Assembly: GCA_937870585.1 (NCBI GenBank)
Contig: CALMZE010000086.1
Location: 1 to 40,529 of the forward strand
DNA from: an uncultured Sphingomonadales bacterium
GTDB taxonomy: Bacteria > Pseudomonadota > Alphaproteobacteria > Sphingomonadales > Sphingomonadaceae
Direction: 5' to 3'
Length of the DNA: 40,529 nt
Of this stretch, positions 1 to 9,373 are shown piece after piece. Both the position numbers and the translations under genes were made by a program. Below the pieces are notes generated by a model, which worked only from the letters and a program-made list of their open reading frames with translations, had not been told where the DNA came from and made no database searches. The stretch's first letter is position 1. The number at the start of each line of letters is the position of its first letter.

Positions 1-451
1 CGGGGATTGAGCGGAGGAATTCCATGCCCGCAATGCCCGCATCGCGCGCCGTTGAGGAGACGAGAATACCAGACGCGCCGCCGCCGCAGGTCAAGATCAG
101 GTCGTCATCCCCGCGCAGGCGGGGATCGCTGTCCGCATTGAGTGCCCCTGCCTCAATCCGGCCCCCGCCTTCGCGGGGGTGACGCAAGACATTGACCTGC
201 GCAAAGGCCTTGCCCAGCCGCACGACCACACCGGGAACACCCCCATCGCGCACAATCATGTTGGAGCCGAGCCCCAGCGCCATCACCGGCACGGACGGAT
301 CGAGCGCGCGCAGAAAATTCTGCAAATCAGCCAGATCCTTGGGCTCAAACAGCCAGTCCGCTGCGCCGCCCGACTTGAACCACACCAGTGGCGCAAGCGG
401 CGCATGGGGGGTCAGCTTACCCGCAACATCAGGGATGGTTGCAAGGCTCAC
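1..451 (-). CDS. murB: UDP-N-acetylenolpyruvoylglucosamine reductase MurB (partial, 3' end outside window)
   Basis: MurB is the FAD/NADPH enzyme that reduces UDP-GlcNAc-enolpyruvate to UDP-MurNAc in the cytoplasm. The visible 150 residues start at a GTG that overlaps the murC stop (GTGA). They contain the FAD-domain signatures SGGAADWLF (about 27-35), [15 protein letters not shown] (60-74) and [12 protein letters not shown] (139-150), which match the family N-terminus. Residues about 90-117 ([16 protein letters not shown]... to GDDD) are foreign to the family and are encoded by a palindromic repeat inserted in frame; the normal sequence resumes at [12 protein letters not shown]. The gene is last in the visible dcw transcript. 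The reading frame is intact throughout, so the product is probably functional, but I cannot see the catalytic C-terminal part. Confidence 0.93.
   Translation of the reverse strand, partial: MSLATIPDVAGKLTPHAPLAPLVWFKSGGAADWLFEPKDLADLQNFLRALDPSVPVMALGLGSNMIVRDGGVPGVVVRLGKAFAQVNVLRHPREGGGRIEAGALNADSDPRLRGDDDLILTCGGGASGILVSSTARDAGIAGMEFLRSIP
104..183. repeat. Palindromic repeat inserted in frame in murB
   Basis: This 80-base element begins GTCATCCCCGCG and ends CGCGGGGGTGAC, so its ends are inverted copies with one mismatch near the tips. Each end also forms its own small hairpin (CCCCGC-GCAG-GCGGGG on the left, CCCCCGC-CTTC-GCGGGGG on the right, approximately). The layout is that of dispersed intergenic palindromic repeats frequent in sphingomonad genomes. 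Here it lies wholly inside murB and is read through as about 28 codons without a stop. Confidence 0.85.
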
Positions 452-1854
452 CCCCGCACCCCCTTGATCGCATCAGCAAGCCCGGCGGCCCATTTGGTGA
501 TGTCGCCCGCGCCGAGGCAGACGATCATGTCGCCGTCCTTCGCCACACGCGCCATTTCTTCGGCCAGCGCCGCCGCATCGGCGATTTCCGCCGCGCTGTG
601 GTGGCCACGCCGCTTGATCTTGCCGACCAGATCAGCCGCGCTCACGCCTTCGACCGGTTGCTCACCGGCCGCATAAACCGGCGCGACATAGACCATGTCG
701 GCATCGTTGAAGCAGGAGGCAAACTCTTCCATCAGATTGCCAAGGCGCGAATAGCGGTGCGGCTGGCATACTGCGATCACGCGTCCCGTCGCCCCTTCCC
801 GCGCGGCAGACAACACGGCTTTGATCTCAACCGGATGGTGCGCGTAATCGTCGATCACCGTCACGCCACCCACTTCGCCCACCTTGGTGAAGCGCCGCTT
901 GACGCCGCCGAACTTGGCAAAGCCCGATTGCACCTGATCGTCGCTCATCCCCATTTCGAGGCCAACCGCGATGGCAGCGAGCGCATTCTGGACGTTGTGG
1001 CGGCCCGGCATGGGCATTTCCACGCCAGCAATCGTGCGCTGCTCGCCATCGCGCGACCGCACCACCACATCGAAGCGGTTGCCACCGGGGAAAGACACGA
1101 CATTTTCCGCGCGCACATCAGCTTGCGCGGCAAAGCCATAGGTCATGATCCGCCGGTCACGGATGCGCGGGATGATCGCCTGCACTTCGGGATGATCGAG
1201 GCAGAGAATGGCGAGGCCATAGAAGGGCACATTCTCGATAAACTCGATATAGGCCGCCTTGGCGCGATCAAAATCGCCATAATGGTCGAGATGTTCGGGA
1301 TCAATGTTGGTGACGACCGCAATCGTGCCATCGAGCCGCAGGAAGCTGCCATCGCTCTCGTCGGCTTCGACCACCATCCACTCGCTGTCACCCAGCCGCG
1401 CGTTGGAGCCGTAATTGTTGATGATGCCGCCATTGATGACGGTCGGATCAATCCCGCCCGCATCCAGCATCGCCGCGATCATGCTGGTCGTGGTCGTCTT
1501 GCCGTGCGTGCCAGCAACCGCGACCGTGCTCTTCAGCCGCATCAGTTCGGCGAGCATTTCGGCGCGGCGCACCAACGGGATGCGGCGTTCCAGCGCGGCT
1601 TCCACTTCGGGATTGCCGCGCTTCACGGCGGTTGAGGTCACGATCACCTGCGCGTCGCCCAGATTGGCCGCATCATGGCCGATCAGCACGGGAATGCCCT
1701 TTTTGCGCAGGCCCTCCACCACATAGCTTTCGGCAATGTCGCTGCCCTGCACCGAATAGCCCAGATTGTGCATCACCTCTGCAATGCCAGACATGCCGAT
1801 GCCGCCAATGCCGACAAAGTGGATCGTTCCGATACTCGTGGGAACGGCTTTCAT
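448..1854 (-). CDS. murC: UDP-N-acetylmuramate--L-alanine ligase MurC
   Basis: MurC is the cytoplasmic ATP-dependent ligase that adds L-alanine to UDP-MurNAc, the first step of stem-peptide assembly. The 468 residues match the usual family length. The N-terminus carries the nucleotide-type motif [16 protein letters not shown] (about 12-27), the Mur-ligase P-loop GTHGKTTTT follows near 115, and the central domain has [11 protein letters not shown] and [11 protein letters not shown]. The C-terminal domain contains [10 protein letters not shown]. The ATG overlaps the murG stop (ATGA) and the stop overlaps the murB GTG, so translation is probably coupled across the junctions. No oddities are seen. 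Confidence 0.97.
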   Translation of the reverse strand: MKAVPTSIGTIHFVGIGGIGMSGIAEVMHNLGYSVQGSDIAESYVVEGLRKKGIPVLIGHDAANLGDAQVIVTSTAVKRGNPEVEAALERRIPLVRRAEMLAELMRLKSTVAVAGTHGKTTTTSMIAAMLDAGGIDPTVINGGIINNYGSNARLGDSEWMVVEADESDGSFLRLDGTIAVVTNIDPEHLDHYGDFDRAKAAYIEFIENVPFYGLAILCLDHPEVQAIIPRIRDRRIMTYGFAAQADVRAENVVSFPGGNRFDVVVRSRDGEQRTIAGVEMPMPGRHNVQNALAAIAVGLEMGMSDDQVQSGFAKFGGVKRRFTKVGEVGGVTVIDDYAHHPVEIKAVLSAAREGATGRVIAVCQPHRYSRLGNLMEEFASCFNDADMVYVAPVYAAGEQPVEGVSAADLVGKIKRRGHHSAAEIADAAALAEEMARVAKDGDMIVCLGAGDITKWAAGLADAIKGVRG

Positions 1855-3020
1855 GCGGCACCTCCGGCAGCAGCGGGTTCACCCGCCCAGACTTCATCCT
1901 TGGCAGACACGCCGTCCATCACCGGCGGCTTGCCCAGATTTTCAACGAGATCAGCCAGATCCTTGGCCGCATGCGGGCGACCGCAGGTCCAGGCGCGCTT
2001 GGCAGCGGCGATCAGGCCTTCGGGTTCAAGACCCAGTTTCTGCATCTGCTTGGCGAGTTCAGCAGGCGTGAATTGCGATTGCGCAATCATCCGCGCGCCA
2101 CCGGCCTTCACCAGCTCGGCGCAGTTCGCGGTCTGATGATCGTCGGTTGCGCCGGGTAGCGGGATCAGGATGGCGGGGCGGCCCGCCGCCGTCAGTTCCG
2201 CCAGCGTTGACGCGCCCGAGCGCGCGATGACCAGATGCGTCCAGGCGAGTCGTTCGGGCAGATCGGTCATATATGTGGCAAGGTCTGCCGGAATGCCGAG
2301 TTCAGCATAACGTTCGCGCACCCGGTCAATATCCTCTGCGCGGCATTGCTGCGTCACTTGCAGGCGGCGGCGCAGATTGGGCGGCAGCATCGCCAGACCA
2401 TCGGGCACGATGTCAGACAGGATTTGCGCGCCTTGCGATCCGCCGATCACCAGCACGCGGAACACACTGTCTCCATCGATCACCGGGTAAGGCTGGTCGC
2501 GGAGCGCCATCACTTCATCCCGGACCGGATTGCCGACAACATGCGCCTTCCCCTGAGCCTTGGCAGAAAGCCGCTGCGTGTCTGGCGTGGCCAGCGCAAT
2601 CGCCGTCACCTGTCCGGAGACGAAGCGGTTCACCCGGCCCAGCACGGCATTCTGTTCATGAATTACGGTGGCAATCCCCGCCTTCTTGGCAGCAAGCAGC
2701 GCGGGAAGTGCCGGATAGCCGCCAAAGCCGATCACGGCAGCGGGCTTGAACGTGTCATACAGGCGCAGCGCCATGCCGCGCCCCTCCCAGATTGAGCGGG
2801 CCGCACGCAGCCAGCCAAGCGGCCCACCGCCGAGCCTCCCGGCAGGCATCTGATGAACGGGCACATCCTCAAACAGCCCCGGAATCTTCGCGCCGCGTTC
2901 ATCGGTGATGAGCGCAACATGATGGCCGCGCCGCCGCAGTTCAGCCGCCAGCGCGTGCGCAGGCATCATGTGCCCGCCGGTGCCGCCTGCCGCGAGGACA
3001 TAATGACGGGTGACGCTCAT
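1851..3020 (-). CDS. murG: UDP-GlcNAc:lipid I transferase MurG
   Basis: MurG is the membrane-associated GT28 glycosyltransferase that converts lipid I to lipid II on the inner face of the membrane. The 389-residue product has the N-terminal glycine-rich loop [16 protein letters not shown] (about 10-25), [13 protein letters not shown] near 95, [13 protein letters not shown] near 120, and the donor-binding region VIGGSQGAQ plus [11 protein letters not shown] and [12 protein letters not shown]. Length is a little above the common 355-365 because of a C-terminal tail (residues about 365-389). Start and stop both overlap neighbours by four bases in the dcw transcript. Confidence 0.97.
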   Translation of the reverse strand: MSVTRHYVLAAGGTGGHMMPAHALAAELRRRGHHVALITDERGAKIPGLFEDVPVHQMPAGRLGGGPLGWLRAARSIWEGRGMALRLYDTFKPAAVIGFGGYPALPALLAAKKAGIATVIHEQNAVLGRVNRFVSGQVTAIALATPDTQRLSAKAQGKAHVVGNPVRDEVMALRDQPYPVIDGDSVFRVLVIGGSQGAQILSDIVPDGLAMLPPNLRRRLQVTQQCRAEDIDRVRERYAELGIPADLATYMTDLPERLAWTHLVIARSGASTLAELTAAGRPAILIPLPGATDDHQTANCAELVKAGGARMIAQSQFTPAELAKQMQKLGLEPEGLIAAAKRAWTCGRPHAAKDLADLVENLGKPPVMDGVSAKDEVWAGEPAAAGGAA

Positions 3021-4207
3021 CGGTCATTCCACTTCACGATATAGGGCGAGCGCAACAGATACGGGTTGCGCCGCGTAAAGGTGAGCAACATGCCAAAGGC
3101 CGCGCACAAGGCGATCATGGACGAGCCGCCATAGCTGATGAACGGCAAGGTCATCCCCTTGGACGGCGCAATGCCCACATTCACCGCCATGTTGATCAAC
3201 GCTTGCAGCATCAGCTGGCACACCAGCCCGGTGCAGGCGAGGATGGTGAAGCTGTCTTCCTCATCAATCATCTTGCGGAACACGCGCATCGTGATGGCCA
3301 GAAACAGCACGGCAATTGCCATGCAGGCAAAAATCCCGAATTCTTCGCCCACGACGGAGAAGATATAATCGGTATGCGCTTCGGGCAGATGGAATTTATG
3401 CTCCCCTGCCCCCGGCCCCGCTCCGAACAGCCCGCCCGAGGTGATGGTTTCGCGCGCGCGATCCACCTGCGTGGTATCGCCATCAGAAAAGAGGAAGCCG
3501 TTGATGCGCGTTGTCGCCACCGGATAGAAGAGATAGGCGAGCAGCACGCCAACCACGCCCAGCCCCATCAGCGTGCCAATCCGGCGCAGCGGAAGCCCGG
3601 CGACCGTCACCATTGCGAGCCACACGCTCACGAAAATGACCGTCTGGCCAAAATCAGGCTGGAGCATCAGCAATCCGCCAATCAGCGCCGTCATCAACCC
3701 GGTCAGCACGAAGACCGGCAAATCCCGGTCCTGCTGCCGCAAAGACAGCAGCCAGGCGAGCGTCACGAAATAGAAGGGCTTCAGAAATTCTGACGGCTGC
3801 AATTGCCCCACGCCCAGACTGATCCAGCGCATCGCGCCATTTTTTTCCACGCCCATCAGCGGCACTGCGACCAGCAGCACGCTGAAGAAGGCCGCAGCCC
3901 CCAGCGCAAAGCGCCGCATGTTGCGCGGCGGCACCATGGAAAACAGGATCATCACCGGCAGACCGGCAGCCACCCAGCCGAGCTGACGCCAGAAGAAGAA
4001 GAGCGGCTCCATCTTAAAGCTTCCGCCCGACAGGCGATAGGCCCCTGCCGGAGACCCCGCTGCGACCGCGATCAGCCCGATCGAAATCAGAACCAGCCCG
4101 AGCAGCAGCAAGACGCGGTCAATCTCCCAGAACCAGAGCGAATACCAGGTCCGATCAGACCGGCCGAGCCGCGGCTTGACGGCTTTGGTGCGGGCGATCA
4201 CGCTCAT
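3017..4207 (-). CDS. ftsW: SEDS peptidoglycan glycosyltransferase FtsW
   Basis: FtsW is the polytopic SEDS-family enzyme that polymerises lipid II at the septum together with the class B penicillin-binding protein encoded by ftsI. The 396-residue product has about ten hydrophobic segments, and the family signatures GAMRWISLGVGQLQPSEF, VGEEFGIF and the C-terminal PFISYGGSSMIALCAAFGML are all present. The N-terminus is cytoplasmic and basic (RTKAVKPRLGRSDR). It lies between murD and murG with ATGA overlaps on both sides. The choice of FtsW rather than RodA rests on its location in the dcw cluster. Confidence 0.96.
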   Translation of the reverse strand: MSVIARTKAVKPRLGRSDRTWYSLWFWEIDRVLLLLGLVLISIGLIAVAAGSPAGAYRLSGGSFKMEPLFFFWRQLGWVAAGLPVMILFSMVPPRNMRRFALGAAAFFSVLLVAVPLMGVEKNGAMRWISLGVGQLQPSEFLKPFYFVTLAWLLSLRQQDRDLPVFVLTGLMTALIGGLLMLQPDFGQTVIFVSVWLAMVTVAGLPLRRIGTLMGLGVVGVLLAYLFYPVATTRINGFLFSDGDTTQVDRARETITSGGLFGAGPGAGEHKFHLPEAHTDYIFSVVGEEFGIFACMAIAVLFLAITMRVFRKMIDEEDSFTILACTGLVCQLMLQALINMAVNVGIAPSKGMTLPFISYGGSSMIALCAAFGMLLTFTRRNPYLLRSPYIVKWNDR

Positions 4208-5481
4208 GCCAGCTTCTCCACCAGAGCCCGGAACGCATCGCCCCGGGCTTCGAAATCGCGGAATTGATCAAAGGATGCGCAGGCGGGCGAGAGCAGCACG
4301 GTCTCCCCTGACTTGGCGGCGGCGCGTGCAGCTACCACAGCAGCCTCCAGCGTGCCTGCGTTCGTCACGGGCATGTGCGGGCTCAGCAGCCGCTCAAACA
4401 AATCTGCCGCATCCCCGATCACATAGGCGGCCTTCACATGGCCGAAATGCGGGGCGCAGGCATCCAGATCATCGGTTTTGGCCTGCCCGCCCAAAATCCA
4501 GTGGACCACAGGATAAGCGGCGAGCGCAGGCGCGGACGATGTGGCGTTGGTTGCCTTGCTGTCATTCACCCAAAGCACGCCATCCAGTTCGCGGATACGC
4601 TCCATGCGATGAGACAGGCCGGGATAGGAGGCCAGCCCCGCTTCGATCTGCGCATCATTCAGACCCAGCGCTGTGCAGGCGGCGATGGCGCACGCCACAT
4701 TCTGTGCATTGTGCGGGCCTTGCAGCGATGGCCAGCGCGACTGATCTTTCACGTCCGCCGCATGAACCCGGTGCAAGCGGTGGTTGATGCGGCTGGCGAT
4801 CATCCGGCTGGGATTATCATCGCACGCGATCACCGCCACCTTGTCCACATGCTGCATGGTGAACAGCCGTTCCTTGGCGGAGGCATAGTCTGCAAAGTCG
4901 ATATAGCGGTCTAGATGATCCGGCGTGATGTTGGTGAGGATCGCCACATCGCAATCGAGGCCATGCGACAGATCGACCTGATAGCTGGAGAGTTCCAAAA
5001 CATAGATGCCGCCTTCGCCCAGTGGCTCCTGCCCCAGAATCGGCAGACCGATATTCCCGCCCAGCATCGCCGGAATGCCTGCATTGGTGAGGATGTGATG
5101 GATCAGCGCGGTCGTGGTCGATTTGCCATTGGTGCCAGTAATGCCAACCACCTTGTGCGCGGGCAAACCAGAGCGCGCCTGCGAGAACAGCTCGATATCG
5201 CCGATCAGCGGCACATGTGCAGCGTGCGCGGCATCGGCGATCGGGTGGCGATTGATCGGCACGCCCGGCGAGACGATGATACCGTCAAAGCCCGTCAGGT
5301 CGATGGTGAGGGGATCAGCCAGCGTGACGCCTTCGCCGACCGCCGCCCGCGCTTCATCTTTGCTGTCCCACGCCACCACCTCAGCGCCACTCGCCACAAG
5401 CGCCCGAACAGTCGCATGGCCCGATCTTGCCAGACCGAGCACCGCATAGCGTTTACCGCGAAAGGCCGCTGAAGCGATCAC
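4204..5481 (-). CDS. murD: UDP-N-acetylmuramoyl-L-alanine--D-glutamate ligase MurD
   Basis: MurD adds D-glutamate to UDP-MurNAc-L-Ala in the cytoplasm, using ATP. The 425 residues begin with a Rossmann-like domain ([18 protein letters not shown]), followed by the P-loop [17 protein letters not shown] near 113-129. The central-domain motifs [10 protein letters not shown] and the [14 protein letters not shown] stretch follow, and the C-terminal domain has [17 protein letters not shown], all typical of MurD. Length fits short alphaproteobacterial forms. Four-base overlaps link it to mraY upstream and ftsW downstream. Confidence 0.97.
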   Translation of the reverse strand: MIASAAFRGKRYAVLGLARSGHATVRALVASGAEVVAWDSKDEARAAVGEGVTLADPLTIDLTGFDGIIVSPGVPINRHPIADAAHAAHVPLIGDIELFSQARSGLPAHKVVGITGTNGKSTTTALIHHILTNAGIPAMLGGNIGLPILGQEPLGEGGIYVLELSSYQVDLSHGLDCDVAILTNITPDHLDRYIDFADYASAKERLFTMQHVDKVAVIACDDNPSRMIASRINHRLHRVHAADVKDQSRWPSLQGPHNAQNVACAIAACTALGLNDAQIEAGLASYPGLSHRMERIRELDGVLWVNDSKATNATSSAPALAAYPVVHWILGGQAKTDDLDACAPHFGHVKAAYVIGDAADLFERLLSPHMPVTNAGTLEAAVVAARAAAKSGETVLLSPACASFDQFRDFEARGDAFRALVEKLA

Positions 5482-6584
5482 CGCAGCTTCAACGTCGATA
5501 GGCCGACCAGCGCCAGCACGAAGGAGATGATCCAGAAGCGGATGACAACTGTCGTCTCCGCCCAGCCCAATTGCTCGAAATGGTGGTGGATCGGCGCCAT
5601 GCGGAAAATCCGCCGCCCCGTGCGCTTGAACCAGAAGACCTGAATGATAACGGACAGCGCCTCCACCACAAACAGCCCGCCGATGATCGCGAGCACGAAT
5701 TCATGATGTGCCACAACCGAAATCGTGCCCAGCACACCGCCCAGCGCCAGACTGCCGGTATCGCCCATGAACACCGCAGCAGGCGGCGCGTTGAACCAGA
5801 GGAAGGCAAAGCCCGCGCCCATGATCGCGCCGCACAGCATCGCCAGATCGCCTGCGCCCGGAATGTGCGGAATGCCGAGATAGTCAGCGAATTTGGCGTT
5901 GCCCGCCAGATAGGCGATGACCATGAAGGCCAGACACGCGATAATCACCGGCATCGTTGCCAACCCGTCCAGTCCGTCGGTCAGGTTCACAGAATTGCCG
6001 AACGCCACAATGACGAAGGCCCCGAACGCAATGTAGAACCAGCCCAGATCCGCAACCGGCCCCTTGACGAAGGGCATATAGAGTGGAGCGCTCATGCCGT
6101 TCTGCATCACATTGGCGAGTCCACCTGCATCCTGAATGATGATGATGGCGACCGCCACACCCGCAATTAGGAATTCGAACATCAGCCGGACCTTGCCCGA
6201 AAGTCCCTTGTGGCTGCGCTTCTTCACCTTGTCATAATCGTCCATGAAGCCGACTACGCCAAAGCCCGCCATGACGAGCAGGCACGCCCAGACGAACGGG
6301 TTAGCCAGATTCATCCAGAGCAGCATCGAGACGAAGACCGAGGTGAGGATCATCAGCCCGCCCATCGTCGGTGTGCCAACCTTGGCCAGGTGCGTCTGCG
6401 GGCCGTCTGATCGGATCGGCTGCCCCTTGCCCTGCCGAATGCGCAGCCAGCCGATGAATTTCGGGCCGATGATCAGCCCGATGATCAACGCCGTCATGAT
6501 CGCCCCGCCGGTGCGGAACGTGAGGTAGCGAAACAGGTTAAACCCGCCCTCAAACGCAAAAAGTGAAGCCAACCAATACAACAT
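5478..6584 (-). CDS. mraY: Phospho-MurNAc-pentapeptide transferase MraY
   Basis: MraY transfers phospho-MurNAc-pentapeptide to undecaprenyl phosphate, making lipid I at the inner membrane. The 368-residue, roughly ten-helix protein shows the expected family blocks: [33 protein letters not shown] (Mg-binding aspartates), [16 protein letters not shown], and [13 protein letters not shown] near the C-terminus. The start is an ATG three bases after the murF stop, the only visible dcw junction that is a gap and not an overlap. The stop overlaps the murD ATG. Confidence 0.97.
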   Translation of the reverse strand: MLYWLASLFAFEGGFNLFRYLTFRTGGAIMTALIIGLIIGPKFIGWLRIRQGKGQPIRSDGPQTHLAKVGTPTMGGLMILTSVFVSMLLWMNLANPFVWACLLVMAGFGVVGFMDDYDKVKKRSHKGLSGKVRLMFEFLIAGVAVAIIIIQDAGGLANVMQNGMSAPLYMPFVKGPVADLGWFYIAFGAFVIVAFGNSVNLTDGLDGLATMPVIIACLAFMVIAYLAGNAKFADYLGIPHIPGAGDLAMLCGAIMGAGFAFLWFNAPPAAVFMGDTGSLALGGVLGTISVVAHHEFVLAIIGGLFVVEALSVIIQVFWFKRTGRRIFRMAPIHHHFEQLGWAETTVVIRFWIISFVLALVGLSTLKLR

Positions 6585-6587
6585 TGC

Positions 6588-7961
6588 TTACGACCCGCTT
6601 GTCAGCGCGTTCACGATACGGCTGAGGCCGACCGCGTTCGAACCTTTGATGAGAAGTGCATCGCCGCCCCGTATCGCGCCTTTGAGCGTCTCGTGAGCGG
6701 CTTCCGCCGTCGCCACATGAACGGTTTCGCATTGGCCTGCAAGCGCCCGAGCGAGCGGGGCCATGCCCTCCCCCACAAGGATCGCCAATGCAACGCCTGC
6801 ATCCACAACAGGACCGGCCAATTCGGCGTGAAGCTGCTCCGAAGCCGAGCCCAGTTCGCGCATCTCACCCAACACGGCAATGCGGCGCTCAGCGGGCAAA
6901 GTAGCGAGCACAGAAAGGGTTGCGCGCATCGAGGCCGAATTGGCGTTGTAGCTTTCGTCGAGCAGGGTCGCCGTGCCGCCATCCGCCAGCGTGATGCTAT
7001 GCCGCGCCCCGCGACCGGCAAGGCCCGCCATATCGGCCAGCGCGAGCCCAGCCGCCGCCAGATCGCCACCCACCGCCTGCACCGCCGCCAGCACGCCGAG
7101 CGCGTTGGAAACCCAGTGATCGCCCGGTTGAGACAGTGTGAAGGAAAGTTCGGCCCCCGGCAGCCGCGCCAAGATGTGCGTGCCTTGCGCCTTGGGAATG
7201 ACTTCGAGCGCGGTCACATCGGCTTCGGCAGCGCGCCCGAACGTCACGATCCGCGCAGCATAGTGCCGCGCAGCCGCGATCAGGCGCTCACGGTGCGGAC
7301 TGTCATAGGGGATGACAGCGACGCCACCGGGCTCCAGCCCGCTGAAAATTTCGCCTTTTGCGTCGGCAATCCGCTCTTCGGTGCCGAAATATTCGATATG
7401 GGCAGGCGCGATGGTGGTGACGAGCGCAACGTGCGGCCGAACCAGTTGTGTCAGTTCAGCCAATTCACCAAAATGGTTCATGCCCATTTCAAACACGCCG
7501 AATACAGCCTCACGCGGCATCCTGCATTCACTGAGCGGCACGCCTGTATGGTTATTGTAGCTCTTGACCGAACGATGGACCAAGCCCCTGTTGGCGCGCG
7601 CCAGTGCGTCGGCCAGGGCCTCTTTTGTGCCAGTTTTGCCTACCGAGCCCGTCACGCCAATCCGCTTGGCAGACGAGCGCAGCCGTGAAGCCACCGCCAG
7701 CGCATTGAGCGCGGCCATGCTATCTTCAACAAGCACGTGCGGGCCATCGACTGGTTCTGAAACAAGTGCGCCTGCTGCGCCCGCTTCAAACGCCTTGGCA
7801 ACGAAACGGTGGCCGTCCGTCACATCGCCCTTGAGCGCGATGAACAGGCTGCCTGCCTCCACCTCACGCGAGTCAAAGGTGACGGACGTCGCAGAGAACG
7901 CGCCGTACGCCACGCCACCGACCGCTGCGGCAATCTCATCGGATGTCCACAGCGCGCTCAT
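6588..7961 (-). CDS. murF: UDP-N-acetylmuramoyl-tripeptide--D-alanyl-D-alanine ligase MurF
   Basis: MurF adds D-Ala-D-Ala to the UDP-MurNAc-tripeptide in the cytoplasm. I chose the ATG at 7961 (MSALWTSDEIAAAVGG), which overlaps the murE stop as ATGA, over a start three codons upstream; this gives 457 residues. The N-terminal domain has VTFDSREVEAGSLFIALKG, followed by the P-loop GVTGSVGKTGTKE and SYNNHTGVPLS, which distinguishes MurF from MurE. The central domain contains EMGMNHFGELAEL and the C-terminus has DESYNANSASM and GEMRELG. All of these are standard for the family. Confidence 0.96.
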   Translation of the reverse strand: MSALWTSDEIAAAVGGVAYGAFSATSVTFDSREVEAGSLFIALKGDVTDGHRFVAKAFEAGAAGALVSEPVDGPHVLVEDSMAALNALAVASRLRSSAKRIGVTGSVGKTGTKEALADALARANRGLVHRSVKSYNNHTGVPLSECRMPREAVFGVFEMGMNHFGELAELTQLVRPHVALVTTIAPAHIEYFGTEERIADAKGEIFSGLEPGGVAVIPYDSPHRERLIAAARHYAARIVTFGRAAEADVTALEVIPKAQGTHILARLPGAELSFTLSQPGDHWVSNALGVLAAVQAVGGDLAAAGLALADMAGLAGRGARHSITLADGGTATLLDESYNANSASMRATLSVLATLPAERRIAVLGEMRELGSASEQLHAELAGPVVDAGVALAILVGEGMAPLARALAGQCETVHVATAEAAHETLKGAIRGGDALLIKGSNAVGLSRIVNALTSGS

Positions 7962-9373
7962 GCCGCACATTCCCGGGCGACGGCCACATCATCAAAGGGC
8001 AAAACCCTGTCGCCCACAATCTGCCCCTGTTCATGGCCCTTGCCCGCAACCAACACGACATCATCGCCTGCGGAAAGGCGGATCGCCTCCGCAATGGCCG
8101 CGCGGCGATCTCCGATTTCGGTCGCGCCCGTCGCGCCCTCCAGCACCATGGCGCGGATGACCTCCGGCGCTTCGCTGCGGGGATTGTCATCGGTGACGAT
8201 CACCACATCCGCGTCTCGCACCGCAACAACGCCCATTTCAGCGCGCTTGCCGGTATCCCGGTCTCCACCAGCGCCGAACACCAACAGGATGCGCCCCTTG
8301 CAGTGCGGACGCAGCGCCGCAATCGCGGCCTCCAGCGCATCGGGCGTATGGGCATAATCGACGTAAACCGGCGCGCCGCTTTTTGCGATGACGGCGCGTT
8401 CCAGCCGCCCGCGCACACCCTGCACGCGCGCCAGATTGGCCAGCGTGCCCTTCAGATCACCGCCTGTGACCATCACCAGCCCCGCCGCTGTCAGCGCATT
8501 GGCAGCCTGATAGGCCCCGATCAGCGGCAGCTGCACCTTGTGGACGCTGCCTTCTGCCTCAATTTCCAAGACCTGCCCCAATTGCGTTGGCGTGCGGGAG
8601 ATCAGCTTGAGATCGGCCCCGCGCTCGCCCACGCTGAACAGGCGTACGCCGCGTGCGCGCGCCGCCTCTGCCACGCGGTCAGACGCGTCATCATCTGTCC
8701 AGAGCACCACCGCGCCATCCTCTGCGACAACCTCTGTGAACAGCCGCATCTTGGCGGCCAGATAGGCCTCCATCGTGCCATGATAATCGAGATGATCGCG
8801 CGACAGGTTGGTGAAGGCGGCAGCACAGACGCGCGGGCCTTCGGAGCGATATTGATCGAGGCCGTGGCTGGATGCCTCAAACGCGACATGCGTCACGCCT
8901 TCGCGCTCCAACCCGGCCATGGTGGAGAGGAACGTGCCCACGTCTGGCGTGGTCAGCCCGGTCGTCACCTGATCCTGCGCGGTGGTGATGCCAAGCGTGC
9001 CGATCGACGCCGCCTGAAAACCCGCCATGCGCCACAATTGGCGCACCAGCTCAACATTGCTTGTCTTCCCATTGGTGCCCGTCACGGCAACGATGGTCTG
9101 CGGAAACGGTCCATAGAAGAGCGTCGCCAGCCGGGCGAAGGCCTTGCGCGGATTGGCGTCCGCAATATGGACCGCGCCGTCCACCACCACTTCGGGCCGC
9201 GCGACGACCGCAACAGCCCCGGCCCGGATCGCATCTGGAATGAAATCCTCGCCATTGAAGCGCGCACCGGGAAAGGCCCCGAAGACAGAGCCTTGTGCTG
9301 CCTTGCGGTTGTCGATGACGAACCCCGTCACCTCATCGGTTTCACCATGTCCCGTCAGCGCGCCCAGCTTCAT
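7958..9373 (-). CDS. murE: UDP-N-acetylmuramoyl-L-alanyl-D-glutamate--2,6-diaminopimelate ligase MurE
   Basis: MurE adds the third stem-peptide residue to UDP-MurNAc-L-Ala-D-Glu. The 471-residue product has the P-loop GTNGKT at 99-104, FEASSHGLDQYR, NLSRDHLDYHGT, and the specificity motif DNPR at about 396-399. By family knowledge DNPR marks meso-diaminopimelate as the substrate, as expected for a Gram-negative wall. The C-terminus includes LVAGKGHEQGQ. Start and stop overlap ftsI and murF respectively by four bases. Confidence 0.96.
   Translation of the reverse strand: MKLGALTGHGETDEVTGFVIDNRKAAQGSVFGAFPGARFNGEDFIPDAIRAGAVAVVARPEVVVDGAVHIADANPRKAFARLATLFYGPFPQTIVAVTGTNGKTSNVELVRQLWRMAGFQAASIGTLGITTAQDQVTTGLTTPDVGTFLSTMAGLEREGVTHVAFEASSHGLDQYRSEGPRVCAAAFTNLSRDHLDYHGTMEAYLAAKMRLFTEVVAEDGAVVLWTDDDASDRVAEAARARGVRLFSVGERGADLKLISRTPTQLGQVLEIEAEGSVHKVQLPLIGAYQAANALTAAGLVMVTGGDLKGTLANLARVQGVRGRLERAVIAKSGAPVYVDYAHTPDALEAAIAALRPHCKGRILLVFGAGGDRDTGKRAEMGVVAVRDADVVIVTDDNPRSEAPEVIRAMVLEGATGATEIGDRRAAIAEAIRLSAGDDVVLVAGKGHEQGQIVGDRVLPFDDVAVARECAA

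Noticed and set aside
388..1635. 415-codon plus-strand open frame
   Set aside because: Antisense shadow of murC; composition and lack of family motifs mark it as non-coding.
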